Source of the DNA: Aliishimia sp039978895
GTDB taxonomy: Bacteria; Pseudomonadota; Alphaproteobacteria; Rhodobacterales; Rhodobacteraceae
Reading direction: 5' to 3'
Assembly (NCBI GenBank): GCA_039978895.1
Contig: JBDWAL010000055.1
Coordinates: 310,001-374,000 of the forward strand
DNA: 64,000 nt
The position numbers and the translations under genes were made by a program. This document shows, piece after piece, positions 50,303 through 59,341 of this stretch. A model generated the notes under the pieces. It was given only the letters and a program-made list of their open reading frames with translations. It was not told the origin of the DNA and made no database searches. The stretch's first letter is position 1. Each line of letters starts with the position of its first letter.

Positions 50303-51583
50303 ATGACCAAATTTGTAACTCCGAACCGTCGTACGCTGCTGCAAGGCGCCGCTGCAGGTGGATTGCTGGCTGCTTCGCCTTTGTTGGGCCGATACGCCAG
50401 TGCGCAAAGCGCGGCACCGATCAAAATCGGATTTCAACAGCACTCAACAGGGATCGGCGCTGCCTATGGCCGCTGGTACGGGCGCACCACAGAAGCGGCT
50501 GTGAAAAAGATAAATGATGAAGGTGGAATCAATGGCCGCCCGGTTGAGTTGATCGCCGAAGATGACGGCACAGATCCCAAGCGTGGCGCAGAAGTAGTCG
50601 AAAAATTCGTCAACCAACACGGCTGCGATGTTGCCTTTGGAACATTATTTAGCCACGTCGTTTACGGCTCTGCCCCGGCGGCTGGTGAGTTGAAGATGCC
50701 GTATTTTGTGGTCTCTGAAGGCCATCACGTCGCGTCCGGCGCTTTGAACCGCTACACGATGCAGCCCGGTATCACCGATGTGAAATCGCAAGTGCAAGCG
50801 ATGGCGCCATTTGTGGCCAACAACCTCGGCAAGAAGGTCACAATGATCTATCCTGACTTCGCGTTTGGCCACGATCACCGTGATTTCTTTAGTGCAGCCA
50901 TCGAAGCACAAGGCGGGGAAGTTCTTGAAAAGATAGCAATTCCACCAACGGAAACATCCTTCAGCAAATACTTCCCGCGTATTCCACGCGAAACAGAAGT
51001 GATCTATCACGTGATGGTGGGGCCCGCTGTTTTGACCTTCGTTAAAGAAATGGGTGAATTCTTTGGCTCGTCTCGGCCCGAGATTTTTGGCTTTATTGAC
51101 AGCCTTGAAGCCGTCGATTTGTCCTCTGCGGGATTGGAATTCTTGGAAGGGACGTATTTCTGGGAAGGCAATCCGCGTTACGCGCAAGCTGATCAGACCC
51201 CGTATGACAAAGCGTTCCGCGCGGCCGTTGGTGTCGATGATGCGGGCGCGTCTGTGTCGGATGCCCGCGACGTGTCGACTTATTCACACATGTTTGGCTG
51301 TTGGGAAACGTTGCACATCATCAAAGCGGGAATGGAAGCTGCGGATTACACAGGACCAGATGACCGTTCCAAGCTGATCGAAGCCGTTGAGGCAATGTCA
51401 GACATGCCTGCGAGCATGGCCAATCCACAGGGCCCCAAGAAGTTCAACGGCAAAACGCACCAGACATTTGGCGTGCAATACATCACGCAAATGAAGGGCG
51501 GAAAGTTGGAATTGGCGCACACGACAAGCATCGAAGATACGATGTATCCAGATGAGGTCGATTATACCAAAATGAGCTTCTAA
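50303..51583 (+). CDS. ABC transporter substrate-binding protein, branched-chain amino acid type (LivK family)
   Basis: A 426-residue periplasmic protein with a Tat-type signal peptide (PNRRTLLQGAAAGGLLAAS, with twin Arg, cleavage near SAQS). The mature part has IKIGFQQHSTGIGAAYGRW and INGRPVELIAEDDGTDPKRG, the pattern of type I periplasmic receptors of the HAAT family, which also bind amides, urea and aromatic acids. ATG at 50303 has GGAG nearby. It is followed by a 243-bp gap and the permease and ATPase genes. The ligand is unknown; downstream genes suggest an N-heterocycle. Confidence 0.93.
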   Translation: MTKFVTPNRRTLLQGAAAGGLLAASPLLGRYASAQSAAPIKIGFQQHSTGIGAAYGRWYGRTTEAAVKKINDEGGINGRPVELIAEDDGTDPKRGAEVVEKFVNQHGCDVAFGTLFSHVVYGSAPAAGELKMPYFVVSEGHHVASGALNRYTMQPGITDVKSQVQAMAPFVANNLGKKVTMIYPDFAFGHDHRDFFSAAIEAQGGEVLEKIAIPPTETSFSKYFPRIPRETEVIYHVMVGPAVLTFVKEMGEFFGSSRPEIFGFIDSLEAVDLSSAGLEFLEGTYFWEGNPRYAQADQTPYDKAFRAAVGVDDAGASVSDARDVSTYSHMFGCWETLHIIKAGMEAADYTGPDDRSKLIEAVEAMSDMPASMANPQGPKKFNGKTHQTFGVQYITQMKGGKLELAHTTSIEDTMYPDEVDYTKMSF

Positions 51584-51826
51584 GACGCGAAAAGCACTAA
51601 TGCGACACCAGTTTAGATCTTGTTCCGGGAGAAACCAAAGCAAGGTTTAGATAGTGTCGCAGACTTGGTAGGTCGTTGATTTTATGGGAAATTCAGATGC
51701 TGATCTTTGTGCGAAGGCGGCCAGTGCAAACGGTAAAAGCGACATCGCCTTTCAGATCAGATCAATACATCTACGCGCCGTGAACACGCGCGTAAGTCTT
51801 TGGACGAAATAGGAATACCAACACAT

Positions 51827-52762
51827 ATGGACTTCGGAGCACACCTTCTTCTTGCCACCTTAGAGGGCGCAGTCGGCGCGGCGGTTCTTGCGCTGACGGC
51901 CGTTGGTCTCTCGTTGGTGTTTGGCGTTATGCGCGTCGTCAATGTCGCACATGGCGAGTTTTACATGCTGGGCGCCGTGGTTGCTTGGTTTGTGGCCTCA
52001 AACATTGGCGGCAGCGCGGCAATCGGCTTTCTTGCAGCCCTTGTGATCGCACCGTTGATAGCCGCCACGGTGGCAATAACCGCGGACAGGTTGGTGCTGC
52101 GGCGATTGGACTATGACCCGGAAGCGACCATCGTGGCTACGATTGGGCTTTTATATATCCTGCAACAGGTCGCACTTTTGACTTACGGCCCCGAGGCGCG
52201 CCCGGTTGAGGCACCATTCAACGCCCGCATAATGCTTCCGTTGCTTGATTGGACCGGTGGATGGCCGAAATTCTACTACCCAACAGGGTGGGGGGCACCA
52301 TCGATCACATCTTACAAATTGTTTGTCATCGGTGCTGCTGCTGCGATCTTAGTTGTGTTTTGGTTGGTGTTAACCCGTTCTAAAATAGGTTTAATTATGC
52401 GCGCCACGCAATTGGACCAGGAGACGGCGCAAGCCTTTGGCATCCCTGTGGACCGTGTCTATTCGTTGGTCTTTGGGTTGGGCGCGGGGTTGGCTGCTTT
52501 GGCGGCTGTGCTGATCGTCCCAATCCAGCAAGCGCACTATCTGATGGGGCATGATCCCTTATTGCTAAGTTTTATCGTGGTGATCATAGGTGGACTTGGT
52601 TCGATCCGGGGTACAGTCGTCGCGGCGCTGTTGATTGGCCTATCAGACGGGATAATCTCGGTCTTCTTCACGCCCACATTGGCGAAAATTCTTGCCACGC
52701 TTTTGGTGGCCCTTGTGCTGGTGTTCCGCCCGCAAGGTTTGTTCGGGACCAAAGCGGCATGA
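51827..52762 (+). CDS. branched-chain type ABC permease, LivH family
   Basis: A 311-residue integral membrane protein with about 8 hydrophobic segments. The start MDFGAHLLLATLEGAVGAAV is preceded by AGGA; a TTG start at 51800 is less likely. LSLVFGVMRVVNVAHGEFYM (about 31-50) is the LivH signature, and SFIVVIIGGLGSIRGTVVAA is the cytoplasmic EAA-like loop. It overlaps livM by 4 bases. It probably forms the channel with the next permease. Confidence 0.94.
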   Translation: MDFGAHLLLATLEGAVGAAVLALTAVGLSLVFGVMRVVNVAHGEFYMLGAVVAWFVASNIGGSAAIGFLAALVIAPLIAATVAITADRLVLRRLDYDPEATIVATIGLLYILQQVALLTYGPEARPVEAPFNARIMLPLLDWTGGWPKFYYPTGWGAPSITSYKLFVIGAAAAILVVFWLVLTRSKIGLIMRATQLDQETAQAFGIPVDRVYSLVFGLGAGLAALAAVLIVPIQQAHYLMGHDPLLLSFIVVIIGGLGSIRGTVVAALLIGLSDGIISVFFTPTLAKILATLLVALVLVFRPQGLFGTKAA

Positions 52763-53703
52763 GCGATACATCGAAATCAATGGCCCTGCATTTGGGCCTT
52801 ATCGCGGTGCTGTTTGCGTTGTGCTTTGCGCTGCCAGCTTACCACCAAGGAAACCTTGCGCGTGTCATGGTTCTGGCGACCTATACTATTGGATACAATG
52901 TATTATTCGGGTATACAGGCTTGCTGAGTTTGGGTCACGCGATGTTCTTTGCCGCCGGTCTATACGGTCTTGGACTGACCATGCATCACGGCGGCTGGTC
53001 CCCTGTTCCTGCGTTTTTGTTTGGACTGTTCTGTGCGGCCTTTCTGTCGGCGGTTGTCGCGGCGCTGGCCCTGCGGACAATCGGTGTGGCGTTCATGATC
53101 GTTACTTTGATGTTTGCGCAAGCTGGGTTTCTGACGATCCTATATTTTGGCGAATGGACCCGCGGAGACGAGGGTTTTGTTATCCAACAAGCTGCGCGGC
53201 AAATATTGGGATTTGACCTTACGGACCCGATTGTCCGGTATCTGGCAGCTCTTTTGCTGTTTTCGAGCGCGCTTTTAATCACGCTGCGGATGATGCATCG
53301 GCCCTTTGGGCGATTGCTGGTCGCGGTACGTGAAAACGAAGAGCGCACACGGATGTTGGGGTATGATGTGTATCGCCACAAATTGCTGGCTGTGATCATT
53401 TCGGGGACGATCTCAGGGGCAGCGGGGGCCGGGTATGGGTTGCTGTTTGGTTATGTCGGGGCGACCTTTGCGACTGTGCAATATTCAATCTTTCCATTGC
53501 TTTACGTGCTTCTAGGCGGTGCGGGAACGATCCTTGGGCCGTTCGTGGGGACGTTGTTTATGTTCTATTTGATCGACATCACAAGTGGTTTGACGAACGC
53601 TTATATGCTGTTTGCGGGGTGTATTTTGGTGCTTCTGACGCTGTTTGCACGCGCAGGTTTGATGGGTGAAATTCGCAAACGCTGGGCACGGTGGCTGCCA
53701 TGA
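52759..53703 (+). CDS. branched-chain type ABC permease, LivM family
   Basis: A 314-residue membrane protein with about 9-10 hydrophobic segments. The TLVMF-type region reads YTGLLSLGHAMFFAAGLYGL (about 52-71), and the C-terminal coupling loop YVLLGGAGTILGPFVGTLFM corresponds to the LivM EAA motif. Both permease genes overlap by 4 bases, and the next ATPase gene overlaps by 4 (ATGA), so livH to livG is a single translation unit. Confidence 0.93.
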   Translation: MSDTSKSMALHLGLIAVLFALCFALPAYHQGNLARVMVLATYTIGYNVLFGYTGLLSLGHAMFFAAGLYGLGLTMHHGGWSPVPAFLFGLFCAAFLSAVVAALALRTIGVAFMIVTLMFAQAGFLTILYFGEWTRGDEGFVIQQAARQILGFDLTDPIVRYLAALLLFSSALLITLRMMHRPFGRLLVAVRENEERTRMLGYDVYRHKLLAVIISGTISGAAGAGYGLLFGYVGATFATVQYSIFPLLYVLLGGAGTILGPFVGTLFMFYLIDITSGLTNAYMLFAGCILVLLTLFARAGLMGEIRKRWARWLP

Positions 53704-54404
53704 CGCTTTTGCACACGGAAAAGCTGACCAAGATTTTTGGCGGCCTCACAGCTGTGAATGACGTGAATTTTGAAGTTGCGAAGGGCGAAGTTCATGCTTT
53801 GATCGGCCCAAATGGGGCGGGTAAAAGCACGTTTGTTGGGTTGGTGTCGGGCCGCATTCCGGCGACGGATGGGGCAGTCTGGTTTGAGGGCGAAAATGTC
53901 AGCAAATTGCCAGCGCATGCGCGGATCAAACTTGGCATGGCTTACACGTTTCAGATCACTGCGATCTACGCGAAGTTGAGCTTGTATGACAATGTGGCGC
54001 TGGCTTTGGGGCAATGGGATCGCGATGCGGCGGCGGATGCTTTGGACAAGGTCGGTTTGCGCGACCGAATTGACCAAATTGCGGGCGATTTGGCCTATGG
54101 GCATCAACGTCTGTTGGAGATCGCAATGGGCGTCGCGCAGTCGCCGCGTTTGCTGATTTTGGACGAGCCAACACAGGGTCTTGCTGAAAGCGAGATCGCA
54201 GATTTCAATAATTTGATCAATGGGTTGCGCGCAACGACAACCATTTTGTTGATCGAGCATAACATGGACGTCGTCATGGGCCTCGCGGATCGCATTACAG
54301 TGCTAGATATGGGTATGATTTTGGCAACAGGTACGCCGGATGAAATCCGTGCAAACCAGCGCGTTCAAGACGCATATTTGGGGACGTCTCATGCTGAAAC
54401 TTGA
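53700..54404 (+). CDS. branched-chain type ABC ATPase, LivG family
   Basis: A 234-residue ATP-binding subunit. Walker A is LIGPNGAGKSTFVGLVSG (about 38-55), the signature motif region reads DLAYGHQRLLEIAMGVAQ where LSGGQ is replaced by LAYGH, and Walker B is LLILDEPTQGLAESEI; the switch His is in LIEHNMDVV. The LAYGHQR variant is normal for LivG proteins. The ATG at 53700 overlaps the livM stop. It overlaps livF by 14 bases. Confidence 0.95.
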   Translation: MTLLHTEKLTKIFGGLTAVNDVNFEVAKGEVHALIGPNGAGKSTFVGLVSGRIPATDGAVWFEGENVSKLPAHARIKLGMAYTFQITAIYAKLSLYDNVALALGQWDRDAAADALDKVGLRDRIDQIAGDLAYGHQRLLEIAMGVAQSPRLLILDEPTQGLAESEIADFNNLINGLRATTTILLIEHNMDVVMGLADRITVLDMGMILATGTPDEIRANQRVQDAYLGTSHAET

Positions 54405-55086
54405 GGGTATTGAGACCGGATATGGGCCTGTTCAAGTGCTGTATGGCCTCAGCCTTGAGGCGCGCGCGGGCGAAGTTTTATGTCTTCTGGGACGTAACGG
54501 GGCGGGCAAAACGACGACGATGAAGGCGATCATGGGATTGCTGCCATTAAGCGCTGGATCGGTGTCTTTGGAGGGCGAAGATCTGTCTGTTTTACACGCT
54601 CATGAGGTGCCTCGGCGTGGAATTGGCTATATTCCACAAGGGCGTCGGTTGTTTTCGGAGATGACGGTGGCTGAGAACATCGAAATCGGGTTGATGGTGC
54701 GCGGCAAAGGCGCTGAGACGCGGGAGAAGGTGTTGGATATGTTCCCGCGGTTGCGGGAGCGGTTGGGCCAGCGCGCGGAGACCTTGTCGGGGGGCGAGCA
54801 GCAAATGCTGGCGACTGCGAGGGCCTTATGCCTAGAGCCAAAAGTGCTGCTATTGGATGAACCTACGGAGGGGTTGCAGCCCTCAATGATCCAGTTGATC
54901 CGCGATACAATTCAAGTGCTTAGGGATCAGGGCGTGGCCGTGATTTTGGTCGAACAACGCATGGATGCGGTGTTGGCACTGGCGGATCGGGTGACCTTTG
55001 TGGAGAACGGTCACGGGCGCGAAATTGTAGATGCCCAAGAGCTGCGCGAAGACCAATCTTTGTTCCAAAAATACGTCGGAGTGTAG
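54391..55086 (+). CDS. branched-chain type ABC ATPase, LivF family
   Basis: A 231-residue ATPase. Walker A LLGRNGAGKTTTMKAIMG, signature TLSGGEQQMLATARAL, Walker B VLLLDEPTEGLQPSMIQ and switch region VILVEQRMDAVLALADR are all intact. The start at 54391 lies inside livG, 14 bases before its stop. It is the last gene of the transporter set. A weak palindrome at 55229-55241 lies before the convergent MarR gene end. Confidence 0.95.
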   Translation: MLKLEGIETGYGPVQVLYGLSLEARAGEVLCLLGRNGAGKTTTMKAIMGLLPLSAGSVSLEGEDLSVLHAHEVPRRGIGYIPQGRRLFSEMTVAENIEIGLMVRGKGAETREKVLDMFPRLRERLGQRAETLSGGEQQMLATARALCLEPKVLLLDEPTEGLQPSMIQLIRDTIQVLRDQGVAVILVEQRMDAVLALADRVTFVENGHGREIVDAQELREDQSLFQKYVGV

Positions 55087-55228
55087 GGCGCGCGCACCTG
55101 CGAGCTGTTGCAGGAACTGATGAGGCAGCGTGCGTTGGGTGTTGCATCGTTAACGACCAACGAACGGTGTTTGTTGCGTCTGAGAGCAAATAGCGTTCGT
55201 CGGGGTCAGAGTTTGTTAAGGAATAAAC

Positions 55229-55241
55229 CCCGAATTTCGGG
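55229..55241. terminator. weak palindrome between livF and marR-like gene
   Basis: CCCGAATTTCGGG with only a short possible loop, 143 bp after livF and 6 bp before the end of the convergent MarR gene. On the minus strand it is followed by GTTTATT. A terminator role is possible but weak. Confidence 0.3.
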
Positions 55242-55247
55242 CTCAAA

Positions 55248-55679
55248 TTAGATGAGTTTGGCGAGCAAATTTTCGAAGGTGCGGGCTTCGTCTTCGGTCA
55301 GGGAACTGAGAGTCTCGGCTCTGGCTTCCACAGCTTGTGTTGAGGCCATGTCATAGGCGGCGTGCCCGGCTTTGGTCAAAGCGATAATCCGCAATCGGCG
55401 GTCGCCTTGATCTGGGCGGGATGCGACAAAGCCTTTTGAGGTCAAACGCTCGACGACGCCCTTGATGGTGGCCGAATCCATAGCAGTCATGCGACCGAGT
55501 TTATTTTGGGACAGGCCGCCGCATTCTGCCAAGCGCGCGAGGGCCGCAAATTGAGTTGGGGTCAGTCCGTCGACATGGCGCGCGAAGATTGAGACGTGCC
55601 TTTGGTTGGCGCGACGCAAATTGAAGCCCACTTGCGTGGTCAGGCTGTAATCTTTTGAGTCTGATTTGTCCTTTGGCAT
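55248..55679 (-). CDS. MarR-family regulator of the adjacent heterocycle operon (inferred)
   Basis: A 143-residue winged-helix protein from ATG 55679. The HTH region includes LTPTQFAALARLAECGGLSQ then NKLGRMTAMDSATIKGVVER (about 38-77), with the wing DQGDRRLRIIALTKAG. Longer frames to 55781 enter the divergent gene. It lies between the transporter operon and the molybdenum hydroxylase operon, 69 bp from the latter, and is divergent from it, so it is the likely repressor of the catabolic genes. Aromatic acids or their CoA esters are common effectors in this family; here unknown. Confidence 0.9.
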   Translation of the reverse strand: MPKDKSDSKDYSLTTQVGFNLRRANQRHVSIFARHVDGLTPTQFAALARLAECGGLSQNKLGRMTAMDSATIKGVVERLTSKGFVASRPDQGDRRLRIIALTKAGHAAYDMASTQAVEARAETLSSLTEDEARTFENLLAKLI

Positions 55680-55748
55680 GTTCCATTTATTGACAGCTAA
55701 TCCATCATGCCGCAACATCTGCTTGTATACCAGCAATCGGAGTGCGTG

Positions 55749-56609
55749 ATGCTCGATGTCGACACCTATGACCGACCCCATAGTCTAAAGGACGCTTTGG
55801 CGATCCTTGGTGATCCGGGCATTCGCATTATTGCGGGTTGTACCGACGTTCTTGCGGCGACAGAGCGCAAAGTTATACCGGGGCATGTTTTGGACATAAC
55901 GGGCATCCCCGAGTTGCGCGGAATAGCGCAAGTTCCCGGTGGGTTGCGGTTGGGCGCGACAACCACTTGGAGCGACATCATCAAAGCCAACTTGCCGCCA
56001 AGCCTGCGGGCGTTGCAACTGGCGGGGCGTCAAGTTGGGGCCGTGCAAATCCAAAACAGAGGGACGCTGGCGGGCAATCTGTGTAATGCATCACCTGCGG
56101 CGGATGGGGTTCCGCCCTTGTTGATTCTGGATGCAGAGGTTGAACTGGCTTCATTTTCGGGTGTGCGCCGCATGGCTTTGTCGGATTTTTTGCAAGGTCC
56201 ACGTCAAACGGCGCGCACCGATGACGAAATTTTGACCGGCGTTTTCATCCCCGAGGCTGCTTTGGGTGGCACATCGCATTTCAGCAAACTTGGTGCGCGC
56301 GATTTCCTTGTCATCTCGATTGCTATGGTGGCTGTGCGTCTTGATGTGGTTGACGGTGTAATCCGGCAAGCCGCGTGTTCCATTGGGTCTTGTGGACCTG
56401 TTGCGACGCGGCTCGGCAATGTCGAGAACGCCTTGATTGGGGCGACACTTCCGCAAGCTGTGGATCGAATCGCAGACGCAGATGTCGCGGCCAACTTATC
56501 ACCAATTGATGACGTGCGCGCAGATGCCGGGTATCGGTTGAAGACAGCCGCCGAGTTGTTGCGCCGTACAATTTCCCAAAGCGTCACATCGCAGGGAGCG
56601 CCCGCATGA
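55749..56609 (+). CDS. FAD-binding subunit of a molybdenum hydroxylase (CoxM/XdhB-like)
   Basis: A 286-residue protein. ATG at 55749 (MLDVDTYDRPHSLKDALAIL) follows GGAG. FAD-binding motifs are IRIIAGCTDVLAATERKVIP (about 35-54, in place of AGGTDLL) and QIQNRGTLAGNLCNASPAAD (about 105-124), followed by the C-terminal domain with AACSIGSCGPVATRL. It transfers electrons in xanthine dehydrogenase-like enzymes. It overlaps the fused Fe-S/molybdenum gene by 4 bases, so the enzyme is encoded as FAD subunit plus a fused chain. Confidence 0.92.
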   Translation: MLDVDTYDRPHSLKDALAILGDPGIRIIAGCTDVLAATERKVIPGHVLDITGIPELRGIAQVPGGLRLGATTTWSDIIKANLPPSLRALQLAGRQVGAVQIQNRGTLAGNLCNASPAADGVPPLLILDAEVELASFSGVRRMALSDFLQGPRQTARTDDEILTGVFIPEAALGGTSHFSKLGARDFLVISIAMVAVRLDVVDGVIRQAACSIGSCGPVATRLGNVENALIGATLPQAVDRIADADVAANLSPIDDVRADAGYRLKTAAELLRRTISQSVTSQGAPA

Positions 56610-59341
56610 CCGTCTCATTTCGTCCAATTACGCTGAAAATTGCGGGGCAAACGCATCATGTGCAAGCTGCCCCGGGGCGGCGATTGTCGGAAGTTTTGCG
56701 CGAAGAATTGAACCTGCGCAGCGTGAAAGTCGGTTGTGACGCGGGGGATTGCGGGGCCTGTACGGTGCTGATCGACGGCGCGCAAAACTGCGCGTGTCTG
56801 ACGCCTGTAGCGCAAGTGAACGGGTGCGAAATTGAAACGTTGGAAACCGCAGAAGCGGGCCTGTCCAAGCGGTTACAAGACAGCTTCTTGGCGCATGGTG
56901 CCGCGCAATGTGGGATTTGCACGCCGGGTGTGATGATGGCGGCCACGGAATTACTGCGTGAGAAAGCGCATCCCACGCGGGTGCAAGTCGAGGAGGCTTT
57001 GGGCGGGGTTTTGTGTCGTTGCACAGGGTATGTGAAGATCATCTCCGCTGTGATGGGTGCAAACGAGACGCCCGTGACAATCGAAACACCAGCGGCCGGA
57101 CAAGCCGTCGGGGCCGCAATCGCGCGCTTAGACGGGCAGCGCAAAGTGGACGGGTCTGAGTTATTTGGAGCGGACAGCGTTCAAGCCGATGCTTTGTTGG
57201 TGCGCGCTGTGCGGTCCCCGTTTTTCAGTGCTGAGTTCACCTTTGGTGACCTTGACGCTTGGGCTGCGGACATGCCCGGTGTTGAAGCGGTTCTGACGGC
57301 CAAGGACATCAAAGGCATCAACGCATTTGGGGTCATCCCGCCGCTTGCGGATCAACCCGCTTTGGCATCTGGACCGACGCGGTTCTTGGGGGAGCCTGTG
57401 GCGTTGGTCGTTGGCGTTGCTGACAGGATCGAAGCGTTGGATTTCGCAACCTTCCCAGTCACATGGCGCGAACGGCCTTCCGTTGTGACCCAAGGTGCCG
57501 GGATGCAAGACGGTGCGCCGCAAGTGCACGAAACCCGCGCAGACAACACGTTAATTCGGGGGCGTGTGGCGACCGGTGATCCGGATGCGGCGTTGGCAGG
57601 ATCACAGCATGTGGCGACGGGGCAATTTGAGACATCGTATGTCGAGCACGCCTATATCGAGCCGGAAGCCGGGCGGGCGTGGTTGGACGGGGACGTCTTG
57701 GTCATTGAAGCATGCACGCAAGCGCCTGTGATGGATTTGGACGACACGGCAAAAGTTCTGGGTCTTCCGCGTGATCGCGTGCGGATCATTCCGACAGCTG
57801 CGGGGGGGGGATTTGGTGCCAAGCTAGATTTATCGGTGCAGCCTTTGCTTGGGTTGGCGGTTTTGCGGACCGGGCGGCCATGTCGGATGGTGTTTTCGCG
57901 CAATGAATCGATGCGGGCGAGCACAAAGCGCCATCCCGGGACAATGCAAGCCTCGATCGGGGCGGATGCGCAGGGGCGCATCACCGGCATGGCGTTTCAC
58001 GGCGATTTCAATACAGGGGCGTATGCAAGCTGGGGGCCCACAGTCGCCACGCGCGTGCCCGTTCATGCAAGTGGACCTTACCGCACCCCCACCTACCGCG
58101 CGACCAGTCGGGCCGTGCACACAAACGGGCCAAGTTCGGGCGCATTTCGGGGATTTGGAGTGCCGCAAGCCGCCATCACGCAGGAACTTTTATATGACGA
58201 ATTGGCGTTGAAATGTGGAATGGACCGGTTGGAATTTCGCCAATTAAACGCGTTGCGCGACGGGGACACAACGCCATGCGGGCAAACCATTAAAGGGGTC
58301 GGCATGGAGGAATGTCTGGACGCTTTGACACCACATTGGGCGCGCGCGCAAGCTGAGGCGGACGCGTTTAATGCCACATCAGAGACGTTGAAACGTGGTC
58401 TTGGGGTCGCGTCATGTTGGTATGGATGTGGCAACACTGCGCTGCCAAACCCCTCAACAATCCGCTTTGGGATCACACCCGAGGGGGCCGTTCGATTGCA
58501 TCAAGGGGCCACGGATATCGGGCAAGGATCAAACACAGTGATCACGCAAATCGCAGCGGATGCGTTGGGAATTGCGGTGGATGCCATCGAAATCATCGGG
58601 CCAGACACAGCGTTGACGCCAGATTGCGGGAAAACAAGCGCGTCGCGGCAAACCTTTATCACCGGCAAAGCGGCGGAGCTGTCAGGGCGCGCCCTGCGGG
58701 CAGACATCTTGCGGATGACCAATTTGGAGGATGCCGAGGAAATCATTTTAAACGGAGCGATCTTGTCGGTGCGTCAAGGGGATCAGGCGCGGGAAATTGA
58801 TCTGTCAGCCTTACCCGTTGGCGAGTTTGGGTATGTGCTGCGGGCGGAAGAAACCTATGATCCGCCAACCTCGACGTTGGATGAGAACGGCCAAGGCACG
58901 CCCTATGCGGTTTATGGGTACGGGGCGCAAATTGCGGAAGTGGAAGTCGATCTGAAGCTTGGAACCACGCGAGTTGTGCATATCACAGCCGCACATGATG
59001 TGGGACGGGCGATCAATCCTGTTTTGGCGACGGGACAGATTGAGGGCGGGATTGCGCAAGGATTGGGATTGGCCTTGATGGAGGAATTTATTCCGGGGCG
59101 GACGGAGAACCTGCATGATTATTTGATCCCGACGATTGGGGATATGCCGGATGTGACCTCTGTCTTGATTGAAAAGCCGGACCCTGAGGGGCCGATGGGG
59201 GCCAAGGGTTTGGGCGAACATGTTTTGATCCCCACCGCGCCTGCAATCTTGAATGCCATTCGAGATGCAAGCGGGGCGCGCGTGACCAAAGTGCCCGCCT
59301 TACCACACCGGGTTCTTGCCGCGATTGAGGCTGCAAAATGA
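56606..59341 (+). CDS. fused [2Fe-2S] and molybdopterin subunits of a xanthine dehydrogenase-family hydroxylase
   Basis: A 911-residue chain. Residues about 1-165 carry two [2Fe-2S] clusters: KVGCDAGDCGACTVLIDG and the C-terminal pair in AAQCGICTPGVMMAA and GGVLCRCTGYVKI. From about 175 on is the molybdenum domain, with AAGGGFGAKLDLSVQP, GAFRGFGVPQAAIT and the expected catalytic Glu in GAKGLGEHVLIP (about 871). Such enzymes hydroxylate N-heterocycles or aldehydes using water. Small and large subunits are usually separate genes, so this is a fusion. Overlaps on both sides are 4 bases. Substrate class suggested: nicotinate- or purine-like ring. Confidence 0.94.
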   Translation: MTVSFRPITLKIAGQTHHVQAAPGRRLSEVLREELNLRSVKVGCDAGDCGACTVLIDGAQNCACLTPVAQVNGCEIETLETAEAGLSKRLQDSFLAHGAAQCGICTPGVMMAATELLREKAHPTRVQVEEALGGVLCRCTGYVKIISAVMGANETPVTIETPAAGQAVGAAIARLDGQRKVDGSELFGADSVQADALLVRAVRSPFFSAEFTFGDLDAWAADMPGVEAVLTAKDIKGINAFGVIPPLADQPALASGPTRFLGEPVALVVGVADRIEALDFATFPVTWRERPSVVTQGAGMQDGAPQVHETRADNTLIRGRVATGDPDAALAGSQHVATGQFETSYVEHAYIEPEAGRAWLDGDVLVIEACTQAPVMDLDDTAKVLGLPRDRVRIIPTAAGGGFGAKLDLSVQPLLGLAVLRTGRPCRMVFSRNESMRASTKRHPGTMQASIGADAQGRITGMAFHGDFNTGAYASWGPTVATRVPVHASGPYRTPTYRATSRAVHTNGPSSGAFRGFGVPQAAITQELLYDELALKCGMDRLEFRQLNALRDGDTTPCGQTIKGVGMEECLDALTPHWARAQAEADAFNATSETLKRGLGVASCWYGCGNTALPNPSTIRFGITPEGAVRLHQGATDIGQGSNTVITQIAADALGIAVDAIEIIGPDTALTPDCGKTSASRQTFITGKAAELSGRALRADILRMTNLEDAEEIILNGAILSVRQGDQAREIDLSALPVGEFGYVLRAEETYDPPTSTLDENGQGTPYAVYGYGAQIAEVEVDLKLGTTRVVHITAAHDVGRAINPVLATGQIEGGIAQGLGLALMEEFIPGRTENLHDYLIPTIGDMPDVTSVLIEKPDPEGPMGAKGLGEHVLIPTAPAILNAIRDASGARVTKVPALPHRVLAAIEAAK

